A stretch of DNA of 64,000 bases, taken from the NCBI GenBank assembly GCA_020747015.1, contig JAGTJM010000008.1:62001-126000 (forward strand), in the 5' to 3' direction. The notes below the pieces were generated by a model. It had not been told where the DNA came from. It saw nothing but the letters and a program-made list of their open reading frames with translations, and did not search any database. Source of the stretch: Pyrenochaeta sp. MPI-SDFR-AT-0127. Its lineage: Eukaryota > Ascomycota > Dothideomycetes > Pleosporales > Cucurbitariaceae. The number at the start of each line of letters is the position of its first letter. Within the stretch, counting starts at the first letter, position 1. The position numbers and the translations under genes are program-made. Of the stretch, positions 11,304 to 22,205 are shown piece by piece.

Positions 11304-11410
11304 GAAACAAATAATAAGCGGACATGACGTAAGCTAATATTGTGCCTCGCCCATGGTTATACTCAATTGATAACTTGCTCTTTGTGGGGCGGTTATTCTA
11401 AGCAATAGTC

Positions 11411-13714
11411 TCAGTGCTTCCAATGGTTTCTAGGCCCGTAATCATCCTTTGCTCTTTTCCATTTCGTCCTTGTACTCGAGCTCAAGTCTTCTGTAATGCC
11501 TGCCAACGGAAAACAATAAGTTCTCATTTCTTCACCTATGGTATTCCAAACGCCATTGACCCATGCATGATTTATTAGAGAGCAATTGTCCTTCTGCTCA
11601 CCAAGAATCGATACTTCTAAGCTCGCAAGTGTCTCTCTTTCATATGGCCCTCGCCCTTTGTGCCAACTTGTGAAAACCAGTGTCGGACTTTTTCTGTCAC
11701 TGCGAGTGGTCTTATTTTCTTGTTTAGAGGCCCAACCATGATGCTGGGGCATGATGAAGATCGCAGTAGGATCCTCAGTATCAGACTCATGGTAATGGCG
11801 ACCCAGTCGAACTTGCCATCCTTCGTTTAAGGCTTGGTAAATAGCAAACATCATTTCAAGAATACAACTCGTCGTAGGATCTGTATCTCTCCGGGTGGAT
11901 TGTCGACGATCAAGCTTCACATGGCGACGGAGAAATCTCGCAAGTCTACCATCTCGCCATTTCTTGTCTAATTTTTCGATGATGATCTCAATCACCGCTC
12001 GGGCTATCCTACTCAGCTTACGGCCCTCGGGAATTAATTGAGCCTCTATGCTCCTTGAGAATTGTGACAATCTATTTCTATCCCGATAATCCAATTCCAG
12101 ACTCGTTAGATTCAGATGCGATCTATAACTAGCCATCCCTTGGGCTGGCAGAAGTTTGAAAAGGAAGCCTTTGGTTTTAATACCCCGCTCCGTTATTTCA
12201 GGCATCCTGAATCGACAGCGGTCAATAAAAGATTGCTCATATAGAGGTTTTGGTGCCTGGAATGTGAACTCCAGTGCCTTGAGAAAAGACTGGAGAGAAT
12301 GATCCATGATAGATCTGGGGCGATGAAGGCTACTGGATAGAATTTCGCCCTGGAGGATGACAAGAGCCAATAGCACGGTTGATAAGCTGTATGTTTCTGG
12401 CACTACCGGGAGCGAAGGGTTGTTGATATTTAAGCGTGCTGAAGATTGCAAAGCGTTTGCAACAATGTCTAGTCTGTCTTCCTCTCTGCCTAAGGAGCGA
12501 CTGCAGACATCATCAATGACGCTTTTCGTTGTAGTAGGGTAAACTGAGATTTCGGAACAAGCGTTGCTCGCATACAGCTTGGCTCTGCCATATCTCGAAT
12601 TTGGATAATTCCTCCTTGGGCGTACAAGTTGCTCAGCGCATGTTCTCGAGTTCATCGTGTATATCTTCTTATTGCATATATTGTACTGCTTCGCTTTCGC
12701 TAATATTTCGGATAGCGGCCACTGCCCTATGTCTTCTGAGCATGCTAAGCAGAACATAGTGACAGCTTGTCGGAATTCCATGAGGTTAATCCGAAGTTCG
12801 CCTGTGATGCTACCAAAATCGAAGTCACTACCTTTATCGAGCCTATCAGGGTGGGGGATAAGTAAAGTCATGTTGGCAGAAGCCAGATGGTCTTCTTGAA
12901 AAATCCACCCTCGGGACCATCGGACATCGCTAAGTATGAGCAAAATAAGTAGTTTTATGTTCGAACGGCGACGGTAAGCATTTAAGTTCAGTTTTGGGTT
13001 ATCTTTGTTCTGCGAATCGACAAAGATTGACCCATTTAGTAACGCAGCGAGAATATTTATATCCTCGGCCTTTGTGAGACTAGTGGTGAGGAGTGCAACA
13101 GATTGTTCGCTTCCATGGTAGACAACATCCATAATCTGTACTCCAAGCTGCTTGTCAACTGGATGGTCCCATTTTTTCTGGAATATGGATTCTGTGTCAA
13201 TCCATATTCTCTCAATGTCAACACTCTGTGCAAAGAGAATCACTCGCTCCATATACCAATCGGGGAAGTCACTCTTGTGCCGCCTCCCATTTGGTCGAAT
13301 GATCCAATAGTCGAATGTCGTCCGCATAGAACAACCCCTAGGTGCAACTAACGGTCCGTTGATCCACTTCCAGGAGACTGCAATGTATCGATGTGTCCCA
13401 TCGTCTGCACTCCGAACAGTGATGGGAATGATTTGTTTCTCTTTGTTTGAAGTTTTGTATTTTTTAAACGGAGTTTTACGTGCACCGTACGAAGTTGAGT
13501 GTGCATTGTATGTCGCAAGGTCCGGAACTCGTGAAATATCTAGGAAACGCAAACGGCGAACCCACTCCTCCGAGTCCTTTCGATGTGTCTGATAATTTTG
13601 AATGTCCAGAAGCTGGGTTCGGAAGGCTGAGATATCGCCATTGAAGATCTGGCCAAACGTTTTATCAAGATCGTTCTTCATATTGGAATCTGCAAAATCC
13701 ACAGTATTAGTCAA
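11411..13714 (-). CDS. HET-domain (heterokaryon incompatibility) protein
   Basis: A single uninterrupted frame of 767 residues. The HET domain blocks are present in order: YIAVSWKW (110-117), ERIWIDTE (168-175), GVQIMDVVYHGSEQSVALL (191-209) and RWSRGWIFQE (265-274). HET proteins mediate programmed cell death when different alleles meet in fused cells, or act in related self/non-self recognition; the domain resembles a TIR fold. The remaining 490 residues have no NACHT, ankyrin or WD40 region that I can see, so this is a HET-only architecture. It has no introns, unlike nearly all neighbours. Its role as an active incompatibility locus is unknown; most HET genes are not tested. Confidence 0.9.
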   Translation of the reverse strand: MTNTVDFADSNMKNDLDKTFGQIFNGDISAFRTQLLDIQNYQTHRKDSEEWVRRLRFLDISRVPDLATYNAHSTSYGARKTPFKKYKTSNKEKQIIPITVRSADDGTHRYIAVSWKWINGPLVAPRGCSMRTTFDYWIIRPNGRRHKSDFPDWYMERVILFAQSVDIERIWIDTESIFQKKWDHPVDKQLGVQIMDVVYHGSEQSVALLTTSLTKAEDINILAALLNGSIFVDSQNKDNPKLNLNAYRRRSNIKLLILLILSDVRWSRGWIFQEDHLASANMTLLIPHPDRLDKGSDFDFGSITGELRINLMEFRQAVTMFCLACSEDIGQWPLSEILAKAKQYNICNKKIYTMNSRTCAEQLVRPRRNYPNSRYGRAKLYASNACSEISVYPTTTKSVIDDVCSRSLGREEDRLDIVANALQSSARLNINNPSLPVVPETYSLSTVLLALVILQGEILSSSLHRPRSIMDHSLQSFLKALEFTFQAPKPLYEQSFIDRCRFRMPEITERGIKTKGFLFKLLPAQGMASYRSHLNLTSLELDYRDRNRLSQFSRSIEAQLIPEGRKLSRIARAVIEIIIEKLDKKWRDGRLARFLRRHVKLDRRQSTRRDTDPTTSCILEMMFAIYQALNEGWQVRLGRHYHESDTEDPTAIFIMPQHHGWASKQENKTTRSDRKSPTLVFTSWHKGRGPYERETLASLEVSILGEQKDNCSLINHAWVNGVWNTIGEEMRTYCFPLAGITEDLSSSTRTKWKRAKDDYGPRNHWKH

Positions 13715-14118
13715 CGATGAAATGATCTGGGTGGTGCTGTCGGTGATGAGAGGAAACGTCGAGCAGACTCGAGAAACGCAGAATGAAATGGAAGGGACGC
13801 GTCGCGTGTCTGCACGTCAGCACGTGTGCGTCAAAAAGTGCTTACCACCAAGACTCTACTGCAGCTGCTATACGTTATAATACAGGTGACACTGCATATC
13901 CATATGTACGTTCAATGACAAATCAAAGCTTTGTTGCCAAAGATTCGGCCATACGCAAGAATGCTTGTCGATGTCTGGGTTGGATGGCTTGGAATACGTT
14001 TCCAGTGACACGAGCTGTTTCCCCGGGTATCTCACGCATCCGGATACTCGAACAGTGTAGTGTAGATGAAATATAGAATTCGCAGTAGTCTACACGCCTC
14101 CCCGGCAACACTACAAAT
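13715..14118. other. Intergenic: HET gene promoter
   Basis: 404 bases between two minus-strand genes. I see no coding signal or repeat. Confidence 0.5.
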
Positions 14119-14742
14119 TTACAACTTAGCTCCAGTCTGCGCCTTCTTTAGGATGGGCTCCATCTTGGTGGCCTTCATAACATCGCCCTTGACTTTCAAC
14201 TTGCCGCTCATGAACAGCTTCTGGGCATTCGCCTTTCCAGCGACCAACTTTGCGAAGTCGGCGTCGCTCAGGATCAGCGTAACAGCCTGCTTCTTGCCCT
14301 CGGGCGCGAGGCCCTTGCCGACTGTGCCAGTCTCCTTGAGGTCAATGTGCCATGACTCTTCTTTTCCGGCATTCTTGAGCGTGAAGGCGAAGATGGCACC
14401 GCCCTTTTTGATGGCGTCTTGACGGTCGGCATCGGAGTTGGCGAGGGAGCGCGCGATCTCGTCGAAGGCGGCAGAGGAGGGGAAGTCCGCTGTAAAGTGT
14501 GGGTCAGTACAGTGCTATTTGAAGTGATTAACCAAAGGGAGAAGATGTTGTAAGGTCATAGCGAGCTCAGACCCTAGTTCAAATAGTTCTTGGGCGTTGT
14601 TGTAGTTGCTGACAATCGACTGCACTGCATTTCAGTTCCGCCTCGACCGATGCCTCAGCGAATCTCCAGCGGCTGTCTCGGACCTTTACAGCTGCGCAAG
14701 TATACATAGAACACGCATCCACATACCTGATTTAAGAGACAT
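14119..14742 (-). CDS. SCP2 sterol-carrier domain protein with C-terminal AKL
   Basis: Two exons (14742-14727, only 16 bases, and 14489-14119) give 128 residues, the standard size of fungal single-domain SCP2 proteins. The sequence runs MSLKSADFPSSAAFDEI, then AIFAFTLKNAGKEESWHIDL, VTLILSDADFAKLVAGKANA and MSGKLKVKGDVMKATKME. It ends in GAKL, a peroxisomal targeting signal type 1. SCP2 binds fatty acyl-CoAs and sterols and supports peroxisomal beta-oxidation. The first intron is long for this window (237 bases), with donor GTATGT. This is probably a general peroxisomal gene that happens to border the oxidative cluster. Confidence 0.93.
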
Positions 14743-15512
14743 TGTAGCTGTATGTGTTGTTCTTAAGTTATTCGCGATGACGTGGTATCGAAGGTATTGT
14801 AGAGCTCACTAGGAGAGGTAAGGACAGATGTTAAAGGGCGATGGGTGAATTGAGGATATGCGGAGGAAAGAAGCTCGTCTGGGGTATTTGAAGCGTTCGG
14901 AGGCTTGTGACAGTGACGATGCTAAATCCGGGGAAACATGTGAATGCGAACAGGCCAAGACGCTAAACAAGGTGCCGAGGCATGACACTTTGAACACCAA
15001 GGCACGTGGGCGGCGCTTCTCGGCGCTAGTGCAAATCGAGCAACTTGCGAGAGGAGCGACCACGGTATAGATGAGAGTTGGTTGGTGGCACGGATCAAGA
15101 CCCATGTGCACTTGGGAGGGGATCAATATTGAGAGTTACCAATCGGAGAACACTAGGAAATTATCATTGAACGATCGTAAGGTCTACTACTTCTGGCATC
15201 GTAGATACATAAGGTTTCGTAAGATATAGTCATGAAGGCCGTAAGGAGGCATGAAAAGAAAACCGTAAAGAGAGCGAGAAGGAAAAGAAGTAGCGTCAAT
15301 GCATGACACCCTCCATGTCGGTGCTTCACCTCTTGCCAGAGGAAGCCGGCTCTTGCGCCAAAAGGCCAATGTAAACAAAACCCACCCATTCGAGTACGCC
15401 ATTTCCATCCCAGGGGTATCAACCGTGATTATCTTGACAAGACACAGTACTCCTCGTACCAACTCCAGCTTATGCAATCATACAACAATACCTTCGCCAT
15501 CGACGACTCATC
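14743..15512. other. Intergenic: SCP2 promoter and F-box 3' region
   Basis: 770 bases with overlapping short frames on both strands. One minus-strand frame near 15153-15422 has a hydrophobic stretch, but there is no start context, family match or splice support, so I do not call a gene. Confidence 0.5.
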
Positions 15513-17177
15513 TCATTTCCACGACGACAGTCTAAGGAAGCGCTTCACATGGTCCCCACCAAAGAAACTGTCTTTGGCCGCTGGACTCTTCCTCAGTGTA
15601 CTCTTCGGCTTACTCAGCCATCTGCTGAGCGCGTGCTCTCTCCTGCCACCGCTACCCACCTCCTCTATCGCCTGGTCGACCTCTTCAAGTAGTGGTCCCA
15701 TTATCCTTGGCTCGGCATGGACTGGCGAAAGCATGATGGGGACGTCCATGACTTCTTCTTGTGTGCGCTTCCATCGATCATTACCGGCAATATGTGTTAG
15801 TGGTTCGAGCGCGTGGTCCCAGTCTCCTTCTCGAAGCTTGACATCTTCGAAGTTGAACTCAACCAAGGTGCGGCGGTGCTTGTGAATGAAATCCGAAATC
15901 TGAGTCGAGTCCATGACGGCGTTTTCAAGCTCCATGTACTTCATTCGCGTAAATTTCAATGGACGAGGACCGCGAACTTCACCGCGCATGGAAGGGTGCA
16001 TGCATTCTTCTTGAACAGGGAGCATGCAGGGTTCTCTATCCAGTGATAGCGGTGAGGGTCCACGTTCGCCTTTCCAGCGGAAGAAGAGGCGCGTGAGGCC
16101 ACGTGACAAGGTACGAAGGTAGGCGTGCAGTATGCGTAGGTGTTCTAGAGACTGCGCACGTGTTCGCATTGAGGTGGATGAGAAGGGAATAGATTCCATG
16201 CAGATTGACAGGCGCCGGATCTGGCCCCAGCGCTTTGCTGATGAGGCTGTGCTGCCAAAGCCGTGCATAGGATGCAAGTAAAGCAAGCCGCCAGGATGAA
16301 TAGGATGAAGTGACAAAGCAGCGAGACTATATAGCGGCGCGCGTTCGACTGCGATCCGGAGGGAGATCAGCGCATAGTCGACGGCACTTTTCCTGTGTCG
16401 CAGCGCGTCGTTGGATCCTGGGCATGAGATCTTGAGGTGTGTAAGGTTGGTGAGTTCTGAGAAGGCAGCGATGAAAGCAGGGACATTAGTCGCGGCATGA
16501 AATAGGGGTGGGTATTGTTTGATGAGTAGGTCTTGCATTTCCCAGCTGCCATACTTGGGTGTCTTGTCTTTTGCTGGGCCATTTTGAGGATTCTGAACTT
16601 GTGGCTCATAGATGAACTGCTTCTCCGCGCCAGTCTCCGGGTCGACAATGGGTGGCAGAAAAGACTCCGGGCTGTGTGGCATGTGGAAGGTGAATGTCTT
16701 GACATGGCAGCCTATCCTTGAGAGCGCGTCTATGCGCGCAGGCTTGGAGAAGGAAGAGGTCTTGAAGGTAACAGTCATGGCCTCGAAGAGACGAGGCGCA
16801 GCCTTTGAGGAGAAGTCATGGCAGACCAGACGGAAGTTGGAAAGATCCTCAGGCTCCAGATGCTCGAGTAGGTTGTCTCGACACTGGTCGTTCAGCCAGA
16901 AGCGCAGGAAGACGGAGCTTGTCGACAGGACCAAGTTGCAAATTGAGTTGTTCGATCGCATTGCTACTCATTGTCAATATTGTTGTGCGCTGGCGCGTCG
17001 CGCAAAGGCTGTCTTACATCGTCCATCTACGGTTGTCGCAGGTGTCAGTGGAATCTCGCCAAACAGCAGCTTAGAGCTCGCGCGCGATGTTGATGTCGCA
17101 GCACTGGCATAGCTGCTCTGGCTCTCACCCGAATACGATCGCTTCAGCGCCGGGGGCGAGCGCTGTTGAGAATACAT
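15513..17177 (-). CDS. F-box domain protein
   Basis: Two exons (17177-17018 and 16963-15513) give 536 residues. The F-box lies near residues 75-110: DQCRDNLLEHLEPEDLSNF followed by RLVCHDF. The intron (17017-16964) has donor GTAAGA, branch ATTGAC and acceptor TAG. The long remainder resembles fungal F-box proteins with irregular leucine-rich segments (LTNLTHLKISCPG, SLAALSLHPIHPGGLLYLHP). Such proteins link substrates to SCF ubiquitin ligases through Skp1; the substrate is unknown. The C terminus is basic (KRFLRLSSWK). Confidence 0.82.
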
Positions 17178-18303
17178 GTAGGAGTCGTTATCGTTGTCGC
17201 ATTCAAGGTATCGTGGTCAAATATCGTTATCGTCAAATGTTCGTCAAAGATGGCAAGGTGTGAAGAAGATTATGATTTCATTCAAATAGCCAGTATTCGA
17301 AGGAAACCTCAGGAAAGCAAAATCATCCAGGCAAGACGTCCTATCCCATAGTCCCAGTATTTACCACTCGCCTTGGAAAGCGGGGCCACGGGACACGTGA
17401 GACGCAAGTGTGAGTCAAACATCTTTCACCACTCGAGATATTCCCGCTGGGAACCCAACGCATCTCGAAGCGGACAGAGTATTGGGAGGAAAACACGACC
17501 ATATCGCGGTGGGAGAGCGTGTCTTTATGGTGTTTGACGCGACGATTCGACCAGCGGGCCGAGTGGGGCTGGAGCCTGGAGCTGGCTTGAAACGTTTCAC
17601 GCCCGGCAGCCAACCACAGCGAGGGATGCGTGGGATGGTGTATGCAGCCCGCGCAGTAGTCCTGCAGTGGAAGCTTGGAAGCGGTGGCTGGGCGGACAGG
17701 ACTGGCGGTCAGTCATCCAGAGTCGCGTGTGCAGCGGCGTCTAGCAGTTAGCAGACGCGTCGTGCCTGGCTTAGTGCTGGCGCAGTTGCTGTGGAGAGAC
17801 GCGATTCGAGGGAACACAACAATAACACATGTAATTTGCTACACTGGCTGGCGTTTGTTTTAGGGTTTTTCCAAAAACAGACGTGTTTCGAAACAAATGT
17901 GTCCATTGCCAGCGCATTGACTAGTCAATTGGTAGTGCACGGCCCCATCCTGTGCTCACATAACACCACCGTGAATACCCATTTGTCAAGACACCACACT
18001 CTTCCCTACTTTCTGTCGCGGGCATACACTTCGTACACTCTGTCCTCATACCTGACAATACCCTTCGAACCTAATGTCACGTGTTTTGTACCGCCTTTTG
18101 AGAGTGGTGTGTAACTCGAATTCACCTAGTACGCCCACCAAGGCTCCTTTGGTGTGGCTGGACGGGTTTTGAGGGAAGAGCTTGCATCGAAGCCAATGTT
18201 GGTTGTGGCAGAGCATTGCTATTGGTTGTCAAGAAGCGGTTTGCTGTCTGATTCACCTTTCAAGACTTCTCACCATGCACTGTCATCCTCGGAGGCCGCA
18301 GCT
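17178..18303. other. Intergenic: F-box promoter and zinc-finger gene 3' region
   Basis: 1126 bases between two minus-strand genes. Several short frames are present, none convincing. One copy of TTAGCAGACGCG lies at 17748-17759. Confidence 0.5.
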
Positions 18304-20076
18304 TCAAGTCGGTGTCCATGCCGGTCCTTTTCCCTTCGCCGCCGTCCTTCGGCACCGCTCAACATGCCTGTCAAAGTTATCTTTACGGTTGAACTCCTTC
18401 TTGGGTATTGCACAACCCGGGACAGTACACCAGAACCTCCTCTCCGATCTGAATAGGTCGCTGTGCACGGTATGCTCATGTCTTTCAAGATCTGCACGCA
18501 GTCCGAATGGTACGGTGCAAACAACGCACGTGTACCGAAGGTTGTGCTTGCGATTATGGTGGTTCCTAGTCACGCTTAGCAGACGCGCATGATGACTGTT
18601 GAGGATGCCGAATACATACCTTCGAAGACCTGCAGTGCGAAACTTGAGATTGCAGTCTGGACAGGCAAACTTCAAGGCGCATGTGCTGGCTGTGCTGGTC
18701 GTGCCGGAAGTCGATGCCGTGGCAATAGATATGGAGCTGACCGCAGAAGCTCGTGATGACGTTAGAACAAGTGATGACCCAGAGTCGTACTCGAAGTCCA
18801 TCGCCTCTGTACATGGCGACGCTTTCATCGAAGTAGGCGTGGACACAATGCTACCAAACTTCTCCGGGGACTGGGTCTGTCGGCAGGGCAGCTCATCAAC
18901 CAAATTAGCATGAGAGACTTTCAGAATATTCTCCTCCGCTTGTCCAGGTTGACTCCGTCTCTGGCGCTTGAGCACACACGTTTGACTTTCGAACGGAGAG
19001 ATCGTCATCGGCATCTTCGAAGAGCATTGATGACAAGTACTGGTTTCTGATCTCTTGTAAGAGATGTCATGGCTAGAGCATGTCGTGTAGAGTGAAAGTG
19101 GTGCCTTTTTGTGAGCCATTGGTTGAATCTCGAGCGGAAGCGCTTTGTGTGTGAGGTTTATTGGTGAGACAGATTTGGAAGAGCCAAACGCCGAGATACT
19201 ATCGCTTGATGTAGTACAGCTTCTCTGTGGTTGGACCTGCGAAATTCCTGGCTGGTAAAGATTGTCGAACTCTTCGCTATTCCAGCTCTCCTGCTCGTAT
19301 GCCCAATCATTTGGATCAGATTGGTAGCCAGAGGGCCAGGGATATCGCTTTGGGTCGGCATCGAAGAACATATTGTTACTTCCAAGGGTAGGCTCCCAAC
19401 CATGAGGGATATTGCCCAATTGAGGTACGGAGATGCATTGAATCTCGGCCTCCAAAGCATCTAATTCATGTATAGGCGCCGGATACGGGCCCTCGAAGCG
19501 CCCCGGAATTCGTGATGACGACGCAGATATTTGATCCATGGTATGACTCGTCGGGGAAATCCTAGATTTGCCCTTTAAAGCCATCTGCGATCCTTCAGCA
19601 GTGACTTTGGCCTTTCTCTTGCACCTTTGCGCGTGGTATCGCGTGAGGATCTGTGCATTCAAAGGGTCCTCTCCAAATGGATATGAATAGGATTTAGAAT
19701 TCATCCGGTTGCTTCTCGATGCAATGTCCCAGCTGTGAGGTACCCCGTTGATCATGCATACGGACTGGTGTGATCCACGGCGAACTGTGGCCTCTTGTAC
19801 ATCCATCTCACATACTGGTGGATTTGGTGAAGTGGTTTGTGTCACCGGGCTTTTCAAGAGACTAGGGACTACAGTCGTAGCATCCGATAATCCTGAAGGG
19901 CTGCCATTGAGATGCGAGAACAGGACAGGGTTTGGGCGATATTCAACATCCCATGGGTTTACATACGCGCTCCCCGGACCGGATCTGAGGTTTTGATTGT
20001 TTCCGAGACTGGCTGGTGTGACACGGAGATATTGTGGTTCACCTCCTGTTAAATGGTCAGAACCACATGTTCGCAT
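18304..20076 (-). CDS. C2H2 zinc-finger protein
   Basis: An open frame from 20076 contains a 54-base intron at 18619-18566 (GTATGT...CTAG, branch GCGTGAC). Removing it gives 572 residues and completes finger 1: CPDCNLKF, then LRRNHHNRKH. Finger 2 is CVVCTVPFGLRADLERHEHTVH and finger 3 CTVPGCAIPKKEFNRKDNF with RHVERC. The first 430 residues are Ser/Pro/Gln-rich and disordered. Fingers at the C terminus after a long low-complexity region are common in Pezizomycotina regulators. The ATG overlaps the stop of the upstream membrane-protein frame (TAATG), so the true start may be further downstream, for example at a later Met. The target is unknown. Confidence 0.8.
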   Translation of the reverse strand: MRTCGSDHLTGGEPQYLRVTPASLGNNQNLRSGPGSAYVNPWDVEYRPNPVLFSHLNGSPSGLSDATTVVPSLLKSPVTQTTSPNPPVCEMDVQEATVRRGSHQSVCMINGVPHSWDIASRSNRMNSKSYSYPFGEDPLNAQILTRYHAQRCKRKAKVTAEGSQMALKGKSRISPTSHTMDQISASSSRIPGRFEGPYPAPIHELDALEAEIQCISVPQLGNIPHGWEPTLGSNNMFFDADPKRYPWPSGYQSDPNDWAYEQESWNSEEFDNLYQPGISQVQPQRSCTTSSDSISAFGSSKSVSPINLTHKALPLEIQPMAHKKAPLSLYTTCSSHDISYKRSETSTCHQCSSKMPMTISPFESQTCVLKRQRRSQPGQAEENILKVSHANLVDELPCRQTQSPEKFGSIVSTPTSMKASPCTEAMDFEYDSGSSLVLTSSRASAVSSISIATASTSGTTSTASTCALKFACPDCNLKFRTAGLRRYVFGILNSHHARLLSVTRNHHNRKHNLRYTCVVCTVPFGLRADLERHEHTVHSDLFRSERRFWCTVPGCAIPKKEFNRKDNFDRHVERCRRTAAKGKGPAWTPT

Positions 20077-20657
20077 TAGTTTCTACCGAGAACACTCTGC
20101 TCACTTTCATGAATCGGCAAATTTTCTAAAAGGGACCTCTTATCAATTCCCAGTATTTGCTCCGCAGTGAGGGGCTGCTTCCCTTTTGCTGATATTCGTC
20201 CATCCGCTCCCGGTACTGTAGCTTCTGGCGACGTGACAGCAGGCAAATGTGAGCATCGTGGGCAGCCATGTTCCACATCTTGATATTTTTGTGCTGCTTT
20301 GAAGGCCGCCCTCCTCCTCCAAAGCAAGAACGTGACAGCAGCTAAGAAGAGGCCAATCACAGCGACGGAAATACCGATGCCAGCCTTGGAACCTGTCGAC
20401 AGTCCATCTCTCCGTGCCAGGGGAATGGTTCTCTCCGATACGTGCATTGCTCTGGGAAGAATCGGCTTGGTTTCAGAAAACTCTGAGTTTGTTGTTCGAT
20501 TATCGCACACATGATTACGGACTGTTGGCTCAAATGCAAAGTTGGAACCGGGCAACAAGGCTGAGAGGCATACTGATGATTTCTTGGCCTTCGTCGTTCC
20601 CGTCCAATGGTGATTGCAGCTGCCTTCTCGTTCGGCGGACTTTACCATGACAGGCAA
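20076..20657 (-). CDS. Single-pass membrane protein, hypothetical
   Basis: A frame of up to 193 residues has one clear transmembrane helix (GIGISVAVIGLFLAAVTFLL) followed at once by RRRAAF, giving an N-out/C-in prediction. Before the helix is LARRDGLSTGSKAG, a layout common in small fungal membrane proteins; afterwards there is a CPRC pair and a polar cytoplasmic tail. The N terminus is uncertain: there is no good signal peptide from the first Met, and a start at the Met about 70 residues in, or an upstream exon, is possible. The stop overlaps the zinc-finger start by one base. No family assigned. Confidence 0.55.
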   Translation of the reverse strand: MPVMVKSAEREGSCNHHWTGTTKAKKSSVCLSALLPGSNFAFEPTVRNHVCDNRTTNSEFSETKPILPRAMHVSERTIPLARRDGLSTGSKAGIGISVAVIGLFLAAVTFLLWRRRAAFKAAQKYQDVEHGCPRCSHLPAVTSPEATVPGADGRISAKGKQPLTAEQILGIDKRSLLENLPIHESEQSVLGRN

Positions 20658-22205
20658 TTAGACCTCGGTCCAGACGAGAAAAAGGATAAGAGGATAAACG
20701 TACATGATGTTCGCTCTCATCAAATCACTCTGCAACTGATATCATTTTTCCGAATGATACAGTCGCGCTCACCCAAGTATTTGCCATTCAATTCCATCTC
20801 AATTATTGCTCAGTATTCGAACAGTGTAATGCAAGGTTAACGTCCTCCTCATGGTCCTATCGGCAAAATCACACGGCGAAAGAAATATGCCGTTGCAGTA
20901 GTAAATTTGTCGGCAGCCTGGCCACCTTTTGAACGCCAAATCCAGTCCCAATCCCAGCCTTCCTTTAGAAATCTAAGTCAAGGAGTTGTACTGCTGCTCG
21001 TTCCCAGTAAAGCGCACTTGTCAGATTCAACTATTTGCACTTGGTCTTAACAGGCGCAGTGCATTTTGTCATGATGTATTGTAAGTATGACCTAGCAAGC
21101 CATCAATATGACCTATAATTCGAACGACTAATAAGCATGTGATTACATCCACTTAGTTATAAGAATTACATGGTATGATAGCATTCAAAGATGTAGACTT
21201 AGTAAAAGTGACTCAGTGCCGCGCCTGAGCGATACGATCTGTTCGAGCGCAAGATGCGGTAAAGATACTAACTGTGAAGCGCAAACTACGAAAAAAGAAA
21301 GGTTTAAAGAATGATATCCCAATGCAGGATATGTTGTGTTGGTGGAATCCGCCACGAAGTTCACGGCAAAAGTAGCGTACATGGTAGCATGGGAGGGTTG
21401 AGGGAGCGCGCATCTTACTTAATACCATATCCACCTATAGATTCACCATTGCCTTTAGACAAAACCATCACTCGTAATTTACCTATCTCTACGCAACAGC
21501 CAAGTAACTCTATAATCTAACGTCTAAACCCACTCAGCTTTACCACTGCATCACTCCAGCGCGACCAAACGCGCCGCGCGCAATACCACAACATATATCC
21601 CAAACACCAGACACGCTCAGTGCTGACATGGCCATCGCCACCGCGTTCGCGTCTCGAATGCGTTCGCACAAGGGCGGGCAAAAGAGCGCGATCCCGCGTC
21701 GTTTGCTTGGCTCTACGCATCACGACCGCGTAAATGCCTCACTTGCATGGTGGCATTTTCCTTTTTGCCGCTTCACTGACCGGTCGGGGATATGGTGCCC
21801 CGCATTTTAGTAAGGGAAGATCACGACAAAAGAGTGGTTTGCAGAAATAGAGTAACGGGGAGAGATTTGCCGACTGATATGTCTGGTGCATTCTGGTTTG
21901 TGCAGAGAAATCAGGATAGATGGTTAGAGTGTGAAATGATATGTTGTTGAAATATGAAGCTGGGTTTTGTTCTCAGCTCTTCAAAGTCTTTTGACAAGGT
22001 GTCTGTGAAGCTATTAAATTGTTTAAGTAATTGGGTAGAAAGATATCCTCCTTGAGAACTACTGCAGGTGCCCAATTCTGCATCTGCTGTCATCTTGAAG
22101 TCGTTAAAGTCGCGCGTGTCCCTCGAGGCCCTGGTCCGCGCCGTTTGTCACTATGCGTTTGAAGATTGATTGGCTTCACCTTGCAAAAGTGTGGCCCATA
22201 GTCTC
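20658..22205. other. Intergenic, no gene found
   Basis: About 1.5 kb between two minus-strand genes. Short frames on both strands are frequent, but none has splice-linked partners, similarity or biased composition. It probably holds the promoter of the membrane/zinc-finger pair and the 3' region of the arrestin-like gene. Confidence 0.5.

Noticed and set aside
15153..15477. Two overlapping minus-strand frames with a hydrophobic stretch
   Set aside because: No signal peptide, no homology pattern, no partner exons; they fit the 3' untranslated region of the F-box gene.
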